DNA of 64,000 nt. Origin: Callipepla californica brunnescens. Lineage: Eukaryota; Chordata; Aves; Galliformes; Odontophoridae. The stretch is from positions 744,001 to 808,000 of the forward strand of contig JALIRH010000114.1 of assembly GCA_023055505.1 (NCBI GenBank). Reading direction: 5' to 3'. The position numbers and the translations under genes were made by a program. Below are positions 12,263 through 22,429 of this stretch, piece by piece. Numbering within the stretch: the stretch's first letter is position 1; the number at the start of each line of letters is the position of its first letter. The notes under the pieces are model-generated. The model had not been told where the DNA came from. It made no database searches and was given only the letters and a program-made list of their open reading frames with translations.

Positions 12263-15200
12263 TTTTTTTCTTCTGTAGGAAAGGAAGATTTATTTTTCCA
12301 GGTTTAATCCTTTTCTTCTTCAGGGCTATGCTAACAAGCACTGGCTATCAAATCAGTGTTTTTCTGAGTTGCCAGACAACTTTAAATGATAATGCTTGCT
12401 TTCACGCATGGACTAGATCTTTATTTTGTTGAAGATTGTAGTCATATCTTTTCTGCATCTTCTTCAGCCTAATTCAATTATGCATAAACAAAAAAGAACT
12501 GAAACTTAATGTGACATGAATCACCTTGAAATAAAATGACAGACAATACTGACCACAGTATGAAAAGTACTCTTTAAAGTGACAAATGTAAAGGGTTGTT
12601 TTCATTGATTATGTCAATCAGCACAGCCTCTGTGATTTACATCATCTAATTTACTAGACAATATTCTGAACATAGGAAAGGAGGAGTCATTTTGTTAATG
12701 CATTGCACTAAGAAATGAAAAGTGAATTCTTACTCAAACAATTCAGACCAAAGTGTAGACTCAAAGGTAATACATACATTCTGCATCATTATTTATTCTC
12801 TTTTCTTATTTTTTCCTATCAGCATATATTGAGTCAGGAGTGTATGTAAAAATTCTTGGGAGCCCTTAATAGCGATGAGAGTTAATTGTTAAGAACAATA
12901 TTGAAAGGTATAAACTATCACTTGATGTCTACAAAAATTCTCACTCTGCTATACTTGAAACTCCATTCAGAATATCCATGAAGACATGAAAGTATATTTT
13001 CAAACTTTCAATTGCTCTTTTTCTTTCCCCCAAACAACTTTTTCACTTTATATCCATGAAACTCAAAATGGATTCTCTGTCCTACAGCATAAGGCACCAA
13101 ACTTCCTTCTATCAAATTAATCATCATGTTATATATGGCAAAACAACATGGTTTAGTTAAATTTCTCACTGCTTATGATATTTCTGAACTCTATAAAGAA
13201 ATTTGTACAGTAGGATTCTCTATCATGCTGCATGAATGCTGAAATCTGAGAAATCTATTTAATGAAATTATGACTAAGTTAAATAATCCAGGATAAACAG
13301 GATAGCATAATCCCATGAAACCAAGACCCAGATTGCTCTTTCAGGAAGCTATTTCATATGAATTGGAAGAACTACTACAGAAGTAGCTGTAAGTAACTTT
13401 CACCAGTTCCTCATTTGACCTCTAACTATAGCATCTTCTGAGACAGAGGAAAAGTGCAGCAGGAGGATACATTCTTTACATGCTCATATATATATGTACT
13501 TTTTAACTGACTGCCACTGACATCTAAGCAAACATCTTTCCTGTCGGTATGTTAAGTTCTGCCTTGGCCAGCAAAATTCACCCTAAAATAATACAAGGTA
13601 AAATGACACAATGAGTATTCACACTTTGTAAGAGTTATGGTATGGTAAAAAGTTGCTTTTTCAGACATACATTTTTAAACTAAAAGCTCTCATATTGAAT
13701 AGAATATATCATGCAAGATGAGTACACTTCTAGTCAGAGGAAATGTTTTGCAGGATAATTTCATAATGTTTTATTAGAGTATTTGTAATGGCAGCTGATC
13801 ATAAAACTAAGAAAAGTAGACTTGCAATGTTTTAATTTTACACTGGTGATTGTGGTATAAACTGTAAAAAAATGAGTTGTTCTAGAAGAGAAATATTTTG
13901 TGCTGAATGTTTTTGATTGAGTGCCACAGTGTCCCCACAACTTGCCCTGGTATAATGAATCACAATGCAGCCAGGAACTGCTTCAGTTAAAAAAAATACT
14001 GACTGGAGAGTGGCCTAATTTTGGGATTTACTTTTTCCCATAAATAGCCTTGTAAATAACATGGAAAACTACACTACTTCTGCAGGTGTCTGTTCTGTTG
14101 TCAAAATCTGTGTTCAACAGCTTTCAGTGACATGTTATTGACATCAAAACCTTGTTTGCTCTCATGTTGAACTTGTGTGCTAGAAGTCCACTTTGAACAA
14201 AGGGCAGGGAGAGAGGATATAAGAGTGTCTAGTCATGGAGGTCAGTAGATGGGAGAAACAACAGTGCTATGGCTTACCTTCAGACAATTTAACTGCAAGA
14301 CAAACTCAGGGTGATGAGAACAGTGCCAGCTGTGTATGTGTGCTGACATGCTGCAGAACGCGTTTCATGATTCATCAGTCACACTGTGATTGATTGGCCA
14401 GAATCCTGGCAGAGCCCACAAATTTTCTACTTGTCTCTGAATGTGTTTTGTGATTCTTTAGGCAATCTCTGATACACTGGCATGTGATTTGGTTCTAGAT
14501 TACTTTTTTTTTGTCCCATGTCTTTGAATTTTCGTTTGATGATTCTTTGTACTTACAAACAGACTGGCACACTGGCAGTGTCCAACGCTTCTTTACATCA
14601 CAAAAAATTGTTTTAAGATTTGTCAAGCAAATTGACTGCTTCATGCTGACACATATGGCTAAATTCTGCTAGTGTGAAGGGCAGGGAAGAATGTGACCTT
14701 CTGCATACAGCTAGTAAGGCCAGTGTTGGAGGACAGGGTCATGTTGTTTAGTCAGAGAGAACAGTTCCTTTTGCTTGAACATACAGTTGGTCTCTTCACT
14801 TTCTATACAGCTGAAAAAAGTACTTACCTTGAAGAGACTGTGGTAGAAAATGCAAAGTGAAGGCATTAATTCTTGTTAACACCAGTCTGGTAACTACACT
14901 GAATAGAACATCCAAGCATGACTAAAGGAAAGACAGACCTTATCTAAAGCTGTAAAGAGAGTAGATTTTTAATGACACTTTAAACTGTGCCACTAGCTTT
15001 GTATTATCAAATCACACTACTGCTCCCTAATTGGGTTTTAACAACACACACATTTCTTGAAACTAAGGGGAGACTTTAAAAGCTGGCAACAACTTTAGCA
15101 TGATCTACTGGCACTGAAAAATGGGACTGACAAATCAGTTTCTCTTCTGAATAAAATAATTTTTCCTAGACCACCCCTTCCCCCAACCCTCAAATGAATA

Positions 15201-16603
15201 ACTTTTGTCCAGGGTGATGGATTTGCAATTTGTAATTCAAAAAAATGATTTATTTAGCGCTACATGTCATTGTGCAAGAGTTGACTCCGTGACAAAAGTT
15301 TCTCTGAAGCTGATCTTTTCTTTTGTCTCGGAAGATGAATGCACTTTTTAAAGTCAGGTTTCCTCCCACAGTTACTGAAACACACAGATCGTCAACTAAA
15401 TGTATATGTTCTGAACTAGGAAAACTATACGCCATACATTTTTACATAATCAGTGTACATTTCTACACACTGTCCACAGTAATATATTTTCATACCTATG
15501 GAACATCTTTTATAACTTATTTGGAGTTCATGCAACATCTCAATCAGGAAAGCAGAAAAATAAGAAATGGAATCTGAATTGTAGATGAACTTCTTATTTC
15601 AAGACATAAATGTTTTACAGGTTTTCAACACCTCTACCACCATAATTAAATTATGTATATCTACATGTATGCCTATTTTAGAACTAAGGAAGAGCAGAGA
15701 TTGAGCAAGCTCCTATGTGTACCAGTTAAAAATGCTGCTCCATGAGTAAACTGAAGGAAGGTATGGAACAGAAAGACATATGGCTTTGCAGTGCAAAGGA
15801 ATGGACTAAAAGGATTTTGATTCCTTCCTGAGAGGCAGGTAAAATACCTTACCAAGACTAGAATTATGTTCTAAGCTGAGAGATCATAGCACAGCAAGAA
15901 TTGAAAAATTTGATAAAGTTACAAGCTAGGCATCACTAAATTCCTTCTTAAGAACAAAGGGTTAAGGGCATCATTTTCTAACTTGAGAGAGGTTAAAATG
16001 TTTTCCTAGATTAAGATAGATGATTATTCTGACTGAAGGAGAAGGGGTTCATCTTTTCTCGGTTCTTCCTCTTTCTCTGCAATGTTTTCTTCTCTGGGCT
16101 TGCCTCCAGGCACATCTGTCATTGGGAAGGGCTACCTCATTCTAGAGTTCAAACTGCAAAGAATTCAGCCAATGAGTTAAGGTCTTCTCTCCCTCCCAGA
16201 CAGGGATCCTCTACAACAAATATTTGTATTTGTGCTTCTTGTGACCTCATGCACATGTCCTTATGACTTCTGCAGGTCTCTGATTTTATTGAGGGGCACC
16301 TCTTTTAGATCTTTTACAATTATTCTTCTTCAAGAATGTATTAGCATTGATACTTTCTCAGTCCCCCTAGCCTTGTCTACATCAAAGAAGTCTATCCAGA
16401 TTAGCTAAGAAGGTGGATTAGAAAAATCACTGTTTCTTCTTTAATTGAGGTTCTCTAGTTCTCTTTGGATTTTGGTTTACTGACCAAACTTATACTGACT
16501 CCTCCCATCAAAGAAAGGCTCCTTAAATTTTAAATTCCACTCCACAAGAGATTTCATCAGTTAAATTACAATTATTTTTAAAATATCTCATTAATGGGAG
16601 CTG
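12263..16603. other. AT-rich non-coding DNA
   Basis: No gene, repeat family or RNA was recognised. The frames at 15250-15435 (-), 15323-15577 (+) and 15673-15855 (-) overlap each other and show no conserved motif. The stretch around 14340-14700 is less AT-biased and repeat-free and could hold conserved non-coding sequence, but this cannot be judged from one sequence. Confidence 0.55.
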
Positions 16604-16679
16604 TTTCCTTCCTCCCTCCCTCCCTCCCTTTCCTGTCTTCCTCCCTCTTCCTTCCTTCTTTTCTTTCTTTCTTTCTTTG
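16604..16679 (+). repeat. Polypyrimidine low-complexity tract (CCTCC/CTTT)
   Basis: A run of CCTT/CCTC units grades into (CTTT)n at 16657-16678. It is a pure pyrimidine strand apart from a single G, and so is capable of forming triplex structures in principle. Confidence 0.9.
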
Positions 16680-17889
16680 CCAGTGGGGAAGATCTCACTT
16701 GTTTTAAAACTGTTTTCCTTACTTCTTGGCTTATTTTAATATGTAGCAATAAATTTACAACAAATAATTAATGTAACCCACATGAGAGGGAGGTTGATGG
16801 GAACGAAAGCAGAGAAGTCAGTAGTGCATTTTTTAAATAATTGAGTTTCAGTTTAGTCCAAGCCATCATATTTCTTTACCACATTAGGAACTAAACCCTG
16901 AGATGCTATTTATGAGTCTTTATAAACTGAGCAAAAACACAGCCATTGTGTTGGGGCCCCAGGACGTGCTCGTGTTGCCTACACACTGGTTTAAAAAGAC
17001 AATGTGTAATATGTAATGTGCACTGACTTGCATCTTATGAAGTCACTTATTCACTTGCCAAGAGCAAAATACTGGTGTGTAAACATTTTAATTTTACTTG
17101 GTGTATTTTTTTTCTGTCACCCCATACCTTTTGTGGCAATTTATAACTGCTCAAACACTGGAAAATATTCCTCATAAAACCAAGGAAGATTTTGAATCTG
17201 AGTTATCATAAAATCCAATGTAAGTAAAATAGAAGGCAAAAGAGCTTAAAGGTACCGTTTGCTAAGAGAAAACTGAAATTTATCACTAGAGTCCTCTGAA
17301 ACATGGAGGGACAGATGTGAGGACTGAAATACTGCATTATACATATTATTTGCCTGATACAGTTTATTAATTTTGTAGTTTAATTTTGTACTTTGTCCTT
17401 TTGCCTGTCTTGGGTCAAAAAGCTCAAACAGGTTGGAAAACACCTTTATATTTTTATTAAAATACTTCATTATTATTTTTTAATAATCTGCATTGAAACA
17501 GAAAAGTAGAATGCACTGTGAAAATGCTCCACAAAGATGGCTGTGTTTGTAAGCAAAACGACAACTCAACTCTTCAAATTTATAAATAGTTCTGTGTGCT
17601 GTCTCTTAAAAAATGGGAAAATAATGAAAAGGATATAAATAGAGTAAAAGTCAATCAGTTTTGGACATTAAGGTATTTATGGTGTCCTCAAAGAACTCTT
17701 CTGGAATCTGGTATTCTTTTCCATTCTTTGGCATGCTTGCAGTCACCCTCTATTGCATGAAAAGCCCTTCATTCTTCAGTGTACCAAAGTGAAACGATAG
17801 AGGTCTCCTGCATTTAGTTCAGCAGTCACAGGGATGGAGAAAGAGCACGTCACTCTTTCCTCATGCAAATACACTTCTGTACATGCTTC
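16680..17889. other. AT-rich non-coding DNA
   Basis: Nothing recognisable was found. The minus-strand frame at 17246-17470 has no domain I can name. Confidence 0.55.
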
Positions 17890-18278
17890 AGAACCTTCTG
17901 AAGGAATTGGGATTGTTCAGTTAGGAGAAATGGAGGCTTAGGGGATACATTATTGCTCTCTACAACTACCTGATAGGAGGTTGGGGGGGGGCGGGGGTTA
18001 GCCTCTTCTCCCAGGTAACAGTGATAGGAGTAGAGGAAATGGCCTCAAGCTGTGGCAAGGTAGGTTCATGTTGGACATTAGGGAAAACTCCTCAGAAAGA
18101 GTGGTGAGGCAGCAGCACAGGCTGCTCAGAGAAGTGTCCCTGGAGGTGCTTTCAGGAACTGTGTGGATGTGGCAATGATGGACGTGGTTAGTGGGCATGG
18201 TGGGGATGGATTGACTTCTAGATGAGATTAGCTTAGTGGTCTTTTCCAACCTTAATGATTCTATGATTCCGTGATCCC
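17890..18278 (+). mobile_element. CR1 LINE 3' fragment
   Basis: The segment has the canonical order of a CR1 3' region: 'gttcagttaggagaaatggaggc', 'tctctacaactacctga', a G-run (17982-17994) where CR1 has 'aggaggttgtagc', 'gcctcttctcccaggtaaca', 'atggcctcaagctgtg', 'ggttcatgttggacatt', 'tccctggaggtgcttt', 'cttttccaaccttaatgattctatgattc', ending in the ATTCTATG octamer at about 18258-18275. About 390 bp long, with broken frames and 5' truncation. The G-rich stretch at 17982-17997 is a local expansion within the element. Confidence 0.93.
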
Positions 18279-19074
18279 AACGAACAGTAATGTATCAGAA
18301 GCGTGATCATACACTGAGAAGGAATAAGAAATAAGACGCCTGATGACTCACAACTCATTATCTATTCCAGTGAAATCTAGATAAAAATCATTGCTTAATT
18401 TTCAAAGTCTTATAGAAGTGTTTTTTACTTGCAGTCCCATTATATGTGGGCATCCTGAAATAATATAAAAATATGATAAATCTATCAATATGTAATGTGT
18501 GTAATGTAATGTGGAAGAAAGTCAGGGTATTTATAAACAGTAAAAGATATATCCTGGCACTGTGGCTTGACAGCAACTGAAGGAAGGTCAAAAAATACTG
18601 TTTTTCGAGACAGTGACTGCATTTGTCATACTCTGTGTTGCACAATCACCCATGACTGATGGTTGGAACAGTATTTCTTGGCCCATGATTGCAGCCAGGT
18701 GCCTGTATAGTTTTGTGCCCTGAGAACCAGTTATTTCTACAGAGTGGAGCTTCATTAACAACATATCCAAATAATTTGGCATTACCTTCAGAACTCTAAC
18801 TCCTGTACCTTCACTGAAGGCGGGCTATAATTTATGGATTAGACTGAAAGAGAGAGAAAATATTACTTAGGGGCAAAATAAAGTAGCATTTCCATACGGC
18901 AACCCACAAACAGTTGTGGGAAGTAGTTCCCACACTGCATACAGAAGCGTACTTCGAGTTATGTGTAATTAGTAGCAAAATCCAACAGGTGGCACAAAAG
19001 TATTTGAATTTTATATTGATTTAAATCATGCGTCGCTAAATTACCAAATGAGATGCAGGGCTATTTTTATTTTA
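18279..19074. other. Non-coding DNA upstream of the CpG island
   Basis: No gene was recognised. The overlapping minus-strand frames at 18388-18645 and 18588-18782 lack motifs. If the CpG island at 19.2-19.74 kb drives transcription rightwards, this is its proximal upstream region. Confidence 0.5.
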
Positions 19075-19141
19075 AAATAGAAAAAAAAAATAGAAAGACA
19101 GAAAGAAAGAAGGAAAGAAAGGAAAAGAAGAAAAGGAAAAC
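19075..19141 (+). repeat. Purine-rich (GAAA/GGAAA) low-complexity tract
   Basis: The + strand is almost entirely A/G from 19075 to 19141 with GAAA, GAAG and GGAAA units. It abuts the CpG island immediately downstream. Open frames crossing it (for example 19053-19592) are Lys/Glu-rich at their start only because of this composition. Confidence 0.9.
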
Positions 19142-19194
19142 GCCTTATTCCGTTGCTGTGAACGACGCTCTGTCCCAGCTCACTGCCGAGCAGC

Positions 19195-19740
19195 CGAGTG
19201 GAGGCCATCAGCTCCCTGCCCCTCGCAAAGCGCTGCTTCCCGCGAGTAACCCGCACCAGACACTGCCGGTCCCGCATCTTCCCCACTCCCCGGTGCGCTC
19301 ATTGCGCGCCCAGCCTCTTCTTTCTCCCGCCGCGGCGGCGCGGAACCGCGCAGCGCCTCGCCGCGCCGGGCAGACGCGGGGAAACGGGGAGGGGAAGCGG
19401 AGCGGGCGCCCTCGGCTGGCGGCCGCGGGGACTTTGGCGGGGAGTGGAGCGGCTACTAGCGGGGCCGGGCCGTGGCGCCGCCTGGCGGCTGCTGTGCGCG
19501 GGGTATGCGGCGCCTGGCTGCCGTGCCGCGCTGTCCTACGGTGCTGCTCCTGTCCAGGCAGCGGTTGTGCAGGGCAGGGAAAGGGGCGGTGACGAGGTGA
19601 AGGTCCCAAGTCGTCCCCGTAGTTGTTGCGGCTGCTCCAGGCTTGCATAGATCCCAGGCTACGTTGTTGACCGCTTATTTTTCCGTGTGCTCCTGGAGCT
19701 TGTCCCTCTGGACGGACGTCTCCCGATTTTGCTGACATAA
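19195..19740. promoter_or_regulatory. CpG island, probable gene promoter
   Basis: Base composition changes abruptly from AT-rich to GC-rich and CpG becomes dense, especially 19290-19620. This contrasts with the CpG-poor remainder of the window. No TATA box is evident. Promoter-type elements seen include GC boxes (GGGGCGG at about 19583), an E2F-like TTTGGCGGG at about 19433, and GC-rich repeats of GCGG. Overlapping long frames on both strands across the island are what high GC produces by lack of stop codons and should not be taken as genes. In birds and other vertebrates such islands usually mark promoters of widely expressed or developmental genes. Direction is uncertain; a + strand first exon is proposed below. 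Confidence 0.85.
19505..19596 (+). CDS. Candidate first coding exon, Arg-rich N-terminus (partial)
   Basis: Within the CpG island an ATG at 19505 (G at -3) opens a frame whose peptide starts MRRLAAVP and ends GKGAVTR. The frame meets a TGA directly after codon 31, but a GT donor (GAG then GTGAAGG, GT at 19597-19598) lies just before it, so splicing would remove the stop and leave the reading frame open into another exon. The peptide has several Arg and Lys, Leu-rich stretches and no acidic residues, the composition of a mitochondrial targeting presequence. I cannot identify the gene and saw no convincing second exon downstream. It could equally be 5' UTR of another transcript, or a chance frame in GC-rich DNA. 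Confidence 0.25.
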
Positions 19741-19772
19741 GAGGTTGTTACTGTCTTTGACTCGTGAACAAA

Positions 19773-19935
19773 TCACAGAGTATCGCATGTTGGAACAGAC
19801 CCATAAGGATCTTAGAATCCAGCTTCTGGCTCCACATGGCACCACCCAAAAAACAAAACCTGTTTGAGAGTGCTGTCCAAATGCTCCTTGAGAGCCAGGA
19901 GGCCATGAGGCCTCCTCTCAGCCTCCTCTGCTCTG
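19773..19935 (-). mobile_element. CR1 LINE 3' fragment (reverse)
   Basis: Read on the + strand, this shows the reverse complement of a CR1 tail: a degraded octamer region (cacagagtatcgcatg), 'ttggaacagacccataaggatc', 'ccagcttctggctccacatgg', 'gtccaaatgctccttgag', 'cctcctctcagcctcctctgctc'. About 160 bp remain, and the terminal octamers are eroded. It starts only some 30 bp outside the CpG island, so the insertion lies next to the putative promoter or in the 5' end of intron 1. The frames at 19748-19997 on both strands are products of this repeat. Confidence 0.8.
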
Positions 19936-20825
19936 CGCTGTCACATGTCTTCTGCATTCATGACGAGAGTAAGGTCTTGGGCCTTAAATTCTGCTAAGCA
20001 GCACTGAAATTGGTTTTATGGCACCGAGAAGGTAACTGAGATTTCATTATTTAATGAACTTGTACTGGAGGTTTGTGTGGGAAGGAAGAGGCATGGTGAT
20101 TCCCAGATACCTTTGGAAAACAGCATTATAAAAGAGGAATTACCTGTGATAGTGACACACAAGAGATCCAAGCACAACTCATCTTCTCAGTGTTAAGTGA
20201 AACATGAGGATCAGCCATGGAAAGAATATTAAAATGTTAGTCTAGGCCTTATGAACAGATTCACAGTGAATATGTAATGTGAATCAACTGATTACTGCCT
20301 TATTTATTATTAAATTTTTTGAGTGAGCTGGGTGAAACTTGCTGAGCCTTTTGTTTGCAAACACAAATGAAGGAGATGTATAAAGAGTGGCCTTACGCAA
20401 CACCCAGAACTCTTGATATTAGTATAAGTAAAAGGTAAATCCATTAAGATGGTCAAGATAAGTAAAATATTCTGAATACTGTGACTGGAGCAGACAAAGA
20501 GAAGTTGGAGAGTTGCTGTAGATTAGAGTTTGTGACAAGCAAGCATGGACTAACACATAGATGTTAATAGATAATGTTTGTATGGCACTTGGGCATATGA
20601 AAAGAGAAACAATTTTTTCCATTTTACTTTATGTATTTCTTCATTAAACAGAGGTATGTGAGTCCCACACCTGTGACTTCTAATAAAGCCAACTTAAAGA
20701 CATAAATATTTCAAAAAACTTCTTAGTGAAAAGAGCCTGCATGCCTGGACAGGGTTCAGTTTCCATGGAGCAAACTGGTGCTCTCTATTCCTCTGGGACT
20801 AAACTGGAGAAAATCATGGCATTAA
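19936..20825. other. Non-coding DNA between two CR1 fragments
   Basis: No gene or known repeat was recognised. If the CpG island promoter fires rightwards, this would be early intron sequence. Confidence 0.5.
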
Positions 20826-20998
20826 ATCATAGAACCATATAATCATTTGTGCTGGAAGAAACCATTAAAGGCCATCTAGTCTAACTCCCCTGCAATGAAT
20901 AGCAACACCGACAGCAGATCAGGCTTCATAGAGTACCTTCTATAGCCTAACCTTGAATGCCTGCAGGATTTGGACATCCACCACCTTTGGATACTAAC
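20826..20998 (-). mobile_element. CR1 LINE 3' fragment (reverse)
   Basis: The segment begins with reverse-complement octamers (atcatagaaccatataatca), then 'ggaagaaaccattaaaggccatctagtctaac', 'cccctgcaatgaatagcaaca', and 'tgcctgcaggatttggacatccacc'. These are the mirror of the standard avian CR1 tail. About 170 bp, 5'-truncated. Confidence 0.85.
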
Positions 20999-21716
20999 AC
21001 CATATATGTTAGTGAGTTTGCAGTCCATGGAGAGTTCAGAAGAAGGTAAGACTGGTAACAAGTTGAGGAAAAACACTGTACTTCATTTGTCTCAATTCAA
21101 TGTCTTTTCTTGCGTAATGATCGGAATAAGTGAATTTAAATACTTGAGCTTGAGGAAGGGAATGTTTTTCAGGCAGTCAGTTTGGCTTGCTGAGCTCTTT
21201 TTGTCAGAATTCTTAAAAGACACTGTGCTAACCAGATCTGGTAGAAGTCACTGAGATCCTCTTCCGAAGCAGGCCCAGGAAAACCAGGCCCATAAAGTAT
21301 TTCCAGCGTTTTATCAGTAAGTAAATTAAGAAAAAAAAATAAAAATAAGGCTCAGATATTTGATGGTCCTATGGAAAACAGACAAAACAAAACAGCAAAA
21401 AAATGACCTGGACACAAATGGCGCACCTATAAATTTTGGCAAAACTGATAGTCACAACTGGGCAATATGAAAGTCACTCAGCTGCCAGAGGAATGGAATG
21501 ATTTAAAACTGAAGCACCAAATAAAACTATAAAGGTGACCATAAAACTTTAGTTCCGTTCTAGGTATCTGAAGGGCAGTAACAGATTTGGCTGTAAATCC
21601 TAAAACTGTGTGAAATGCACCAGAATGCTGACAGTTTGAGCAAGATGTTCGGATGTGTAGGTAGATCTGATACAAATGACATGCAGATAGTAAATATGCA
21701 AATAGAGACTAAAAAA
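20999..21716. other. Non-coding DNA
   Basis: Nothing recognisable was found apart from short A-runs around 21331-21341. The frames at 20970-21254 (+) and 21478-21782 (-) have no recognisable domain. Confidence 0.5.
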
Positions 21717-22429
21717 TGTCAGGACCCTGAGAGCATCAACAGAACTCATAGCCCTGACCAGCCTCAAGGGGCCTCCATGCACATCCCTGATGTGGGCCTG
21801 AAAGACCCATTCAGCTTAGGCTTGGGATTTCTGGTTTGGCAAGTTATACTGTAGATGTACCTTTGACTCCTGGATGGATGGGCTTCAGACTTGTATTGTG
21901 GGTTGCTTATTTCTTAGATAGATGTCCTTGAATGTTCTTTACTTCCTGTCTTCAGTCTTGTCTTCGTCTTCTAGATAGCCTTTGGACTACTGTTGTAACA
22001 TCTGGTCTTGTCTTTTGCTTCTTACTGGGCTGCCAGGATGGACTCTGGCCATAGTTCATCACTTTACTTTGTCTGAAATGGTCATGGCCCTACTTCCAGT
22101 AAGCACTCTGCTCTGTGTGCTGTCTTCAAATACTGTGGGACTTTGTCCTGGTCAGTTTGAGGCTTTCATTGCTTTAAGAAACAGTTGTCCCTTGCTGCTC
22201 CTTGACTGTGTGAACCCTTCTGTCTAGTTGAAATTAGGTTATGATTGATAAATAGGTGTTTATCCAAAACTGAGAGAAATGAGTCTTCAGATTTGACCTC
22301 AGAAGTTTGAGGAAGAAACAGGAGGTTTGAAGAAAACAAAAATATTGGACAAGGGAATAATTGAACTTGAACTAAAAAAATATAAATAACTGCTTAGTTA
22401 TTAGTTACTGTATTGCTAAATAACTGACA
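21717..22429 (+). mobile_element. Possible old LTR (uncertain)
   Basis: A 713-bp interval starts TGTCAG and ends CTGACA, a perfect 6-bp inverted terminal repeat of the kind retroviral LTRs carry. The body is less AT-rich than its flanks between 21720 and 22230 and ends in T-rich sequence with a 'gattgataaatagg' stretch (22241-22255) that could hold a weak polyadenylation signal. I found no matching short target-site duplication at the borders and recognised no coding remnant of a provirus. The frame at 21982-22227 is probably incidental. This may be chance. Confidence 0.25.

Noticed and set aside
19053..19738. Long open frames of 150-179 codons on both strands over the CpG island
   Set aside because: GC-rich DNA has few stop codons; frames overlap on both strands and three phases, and have Arg/Ala/Pro-rich composition without domains.
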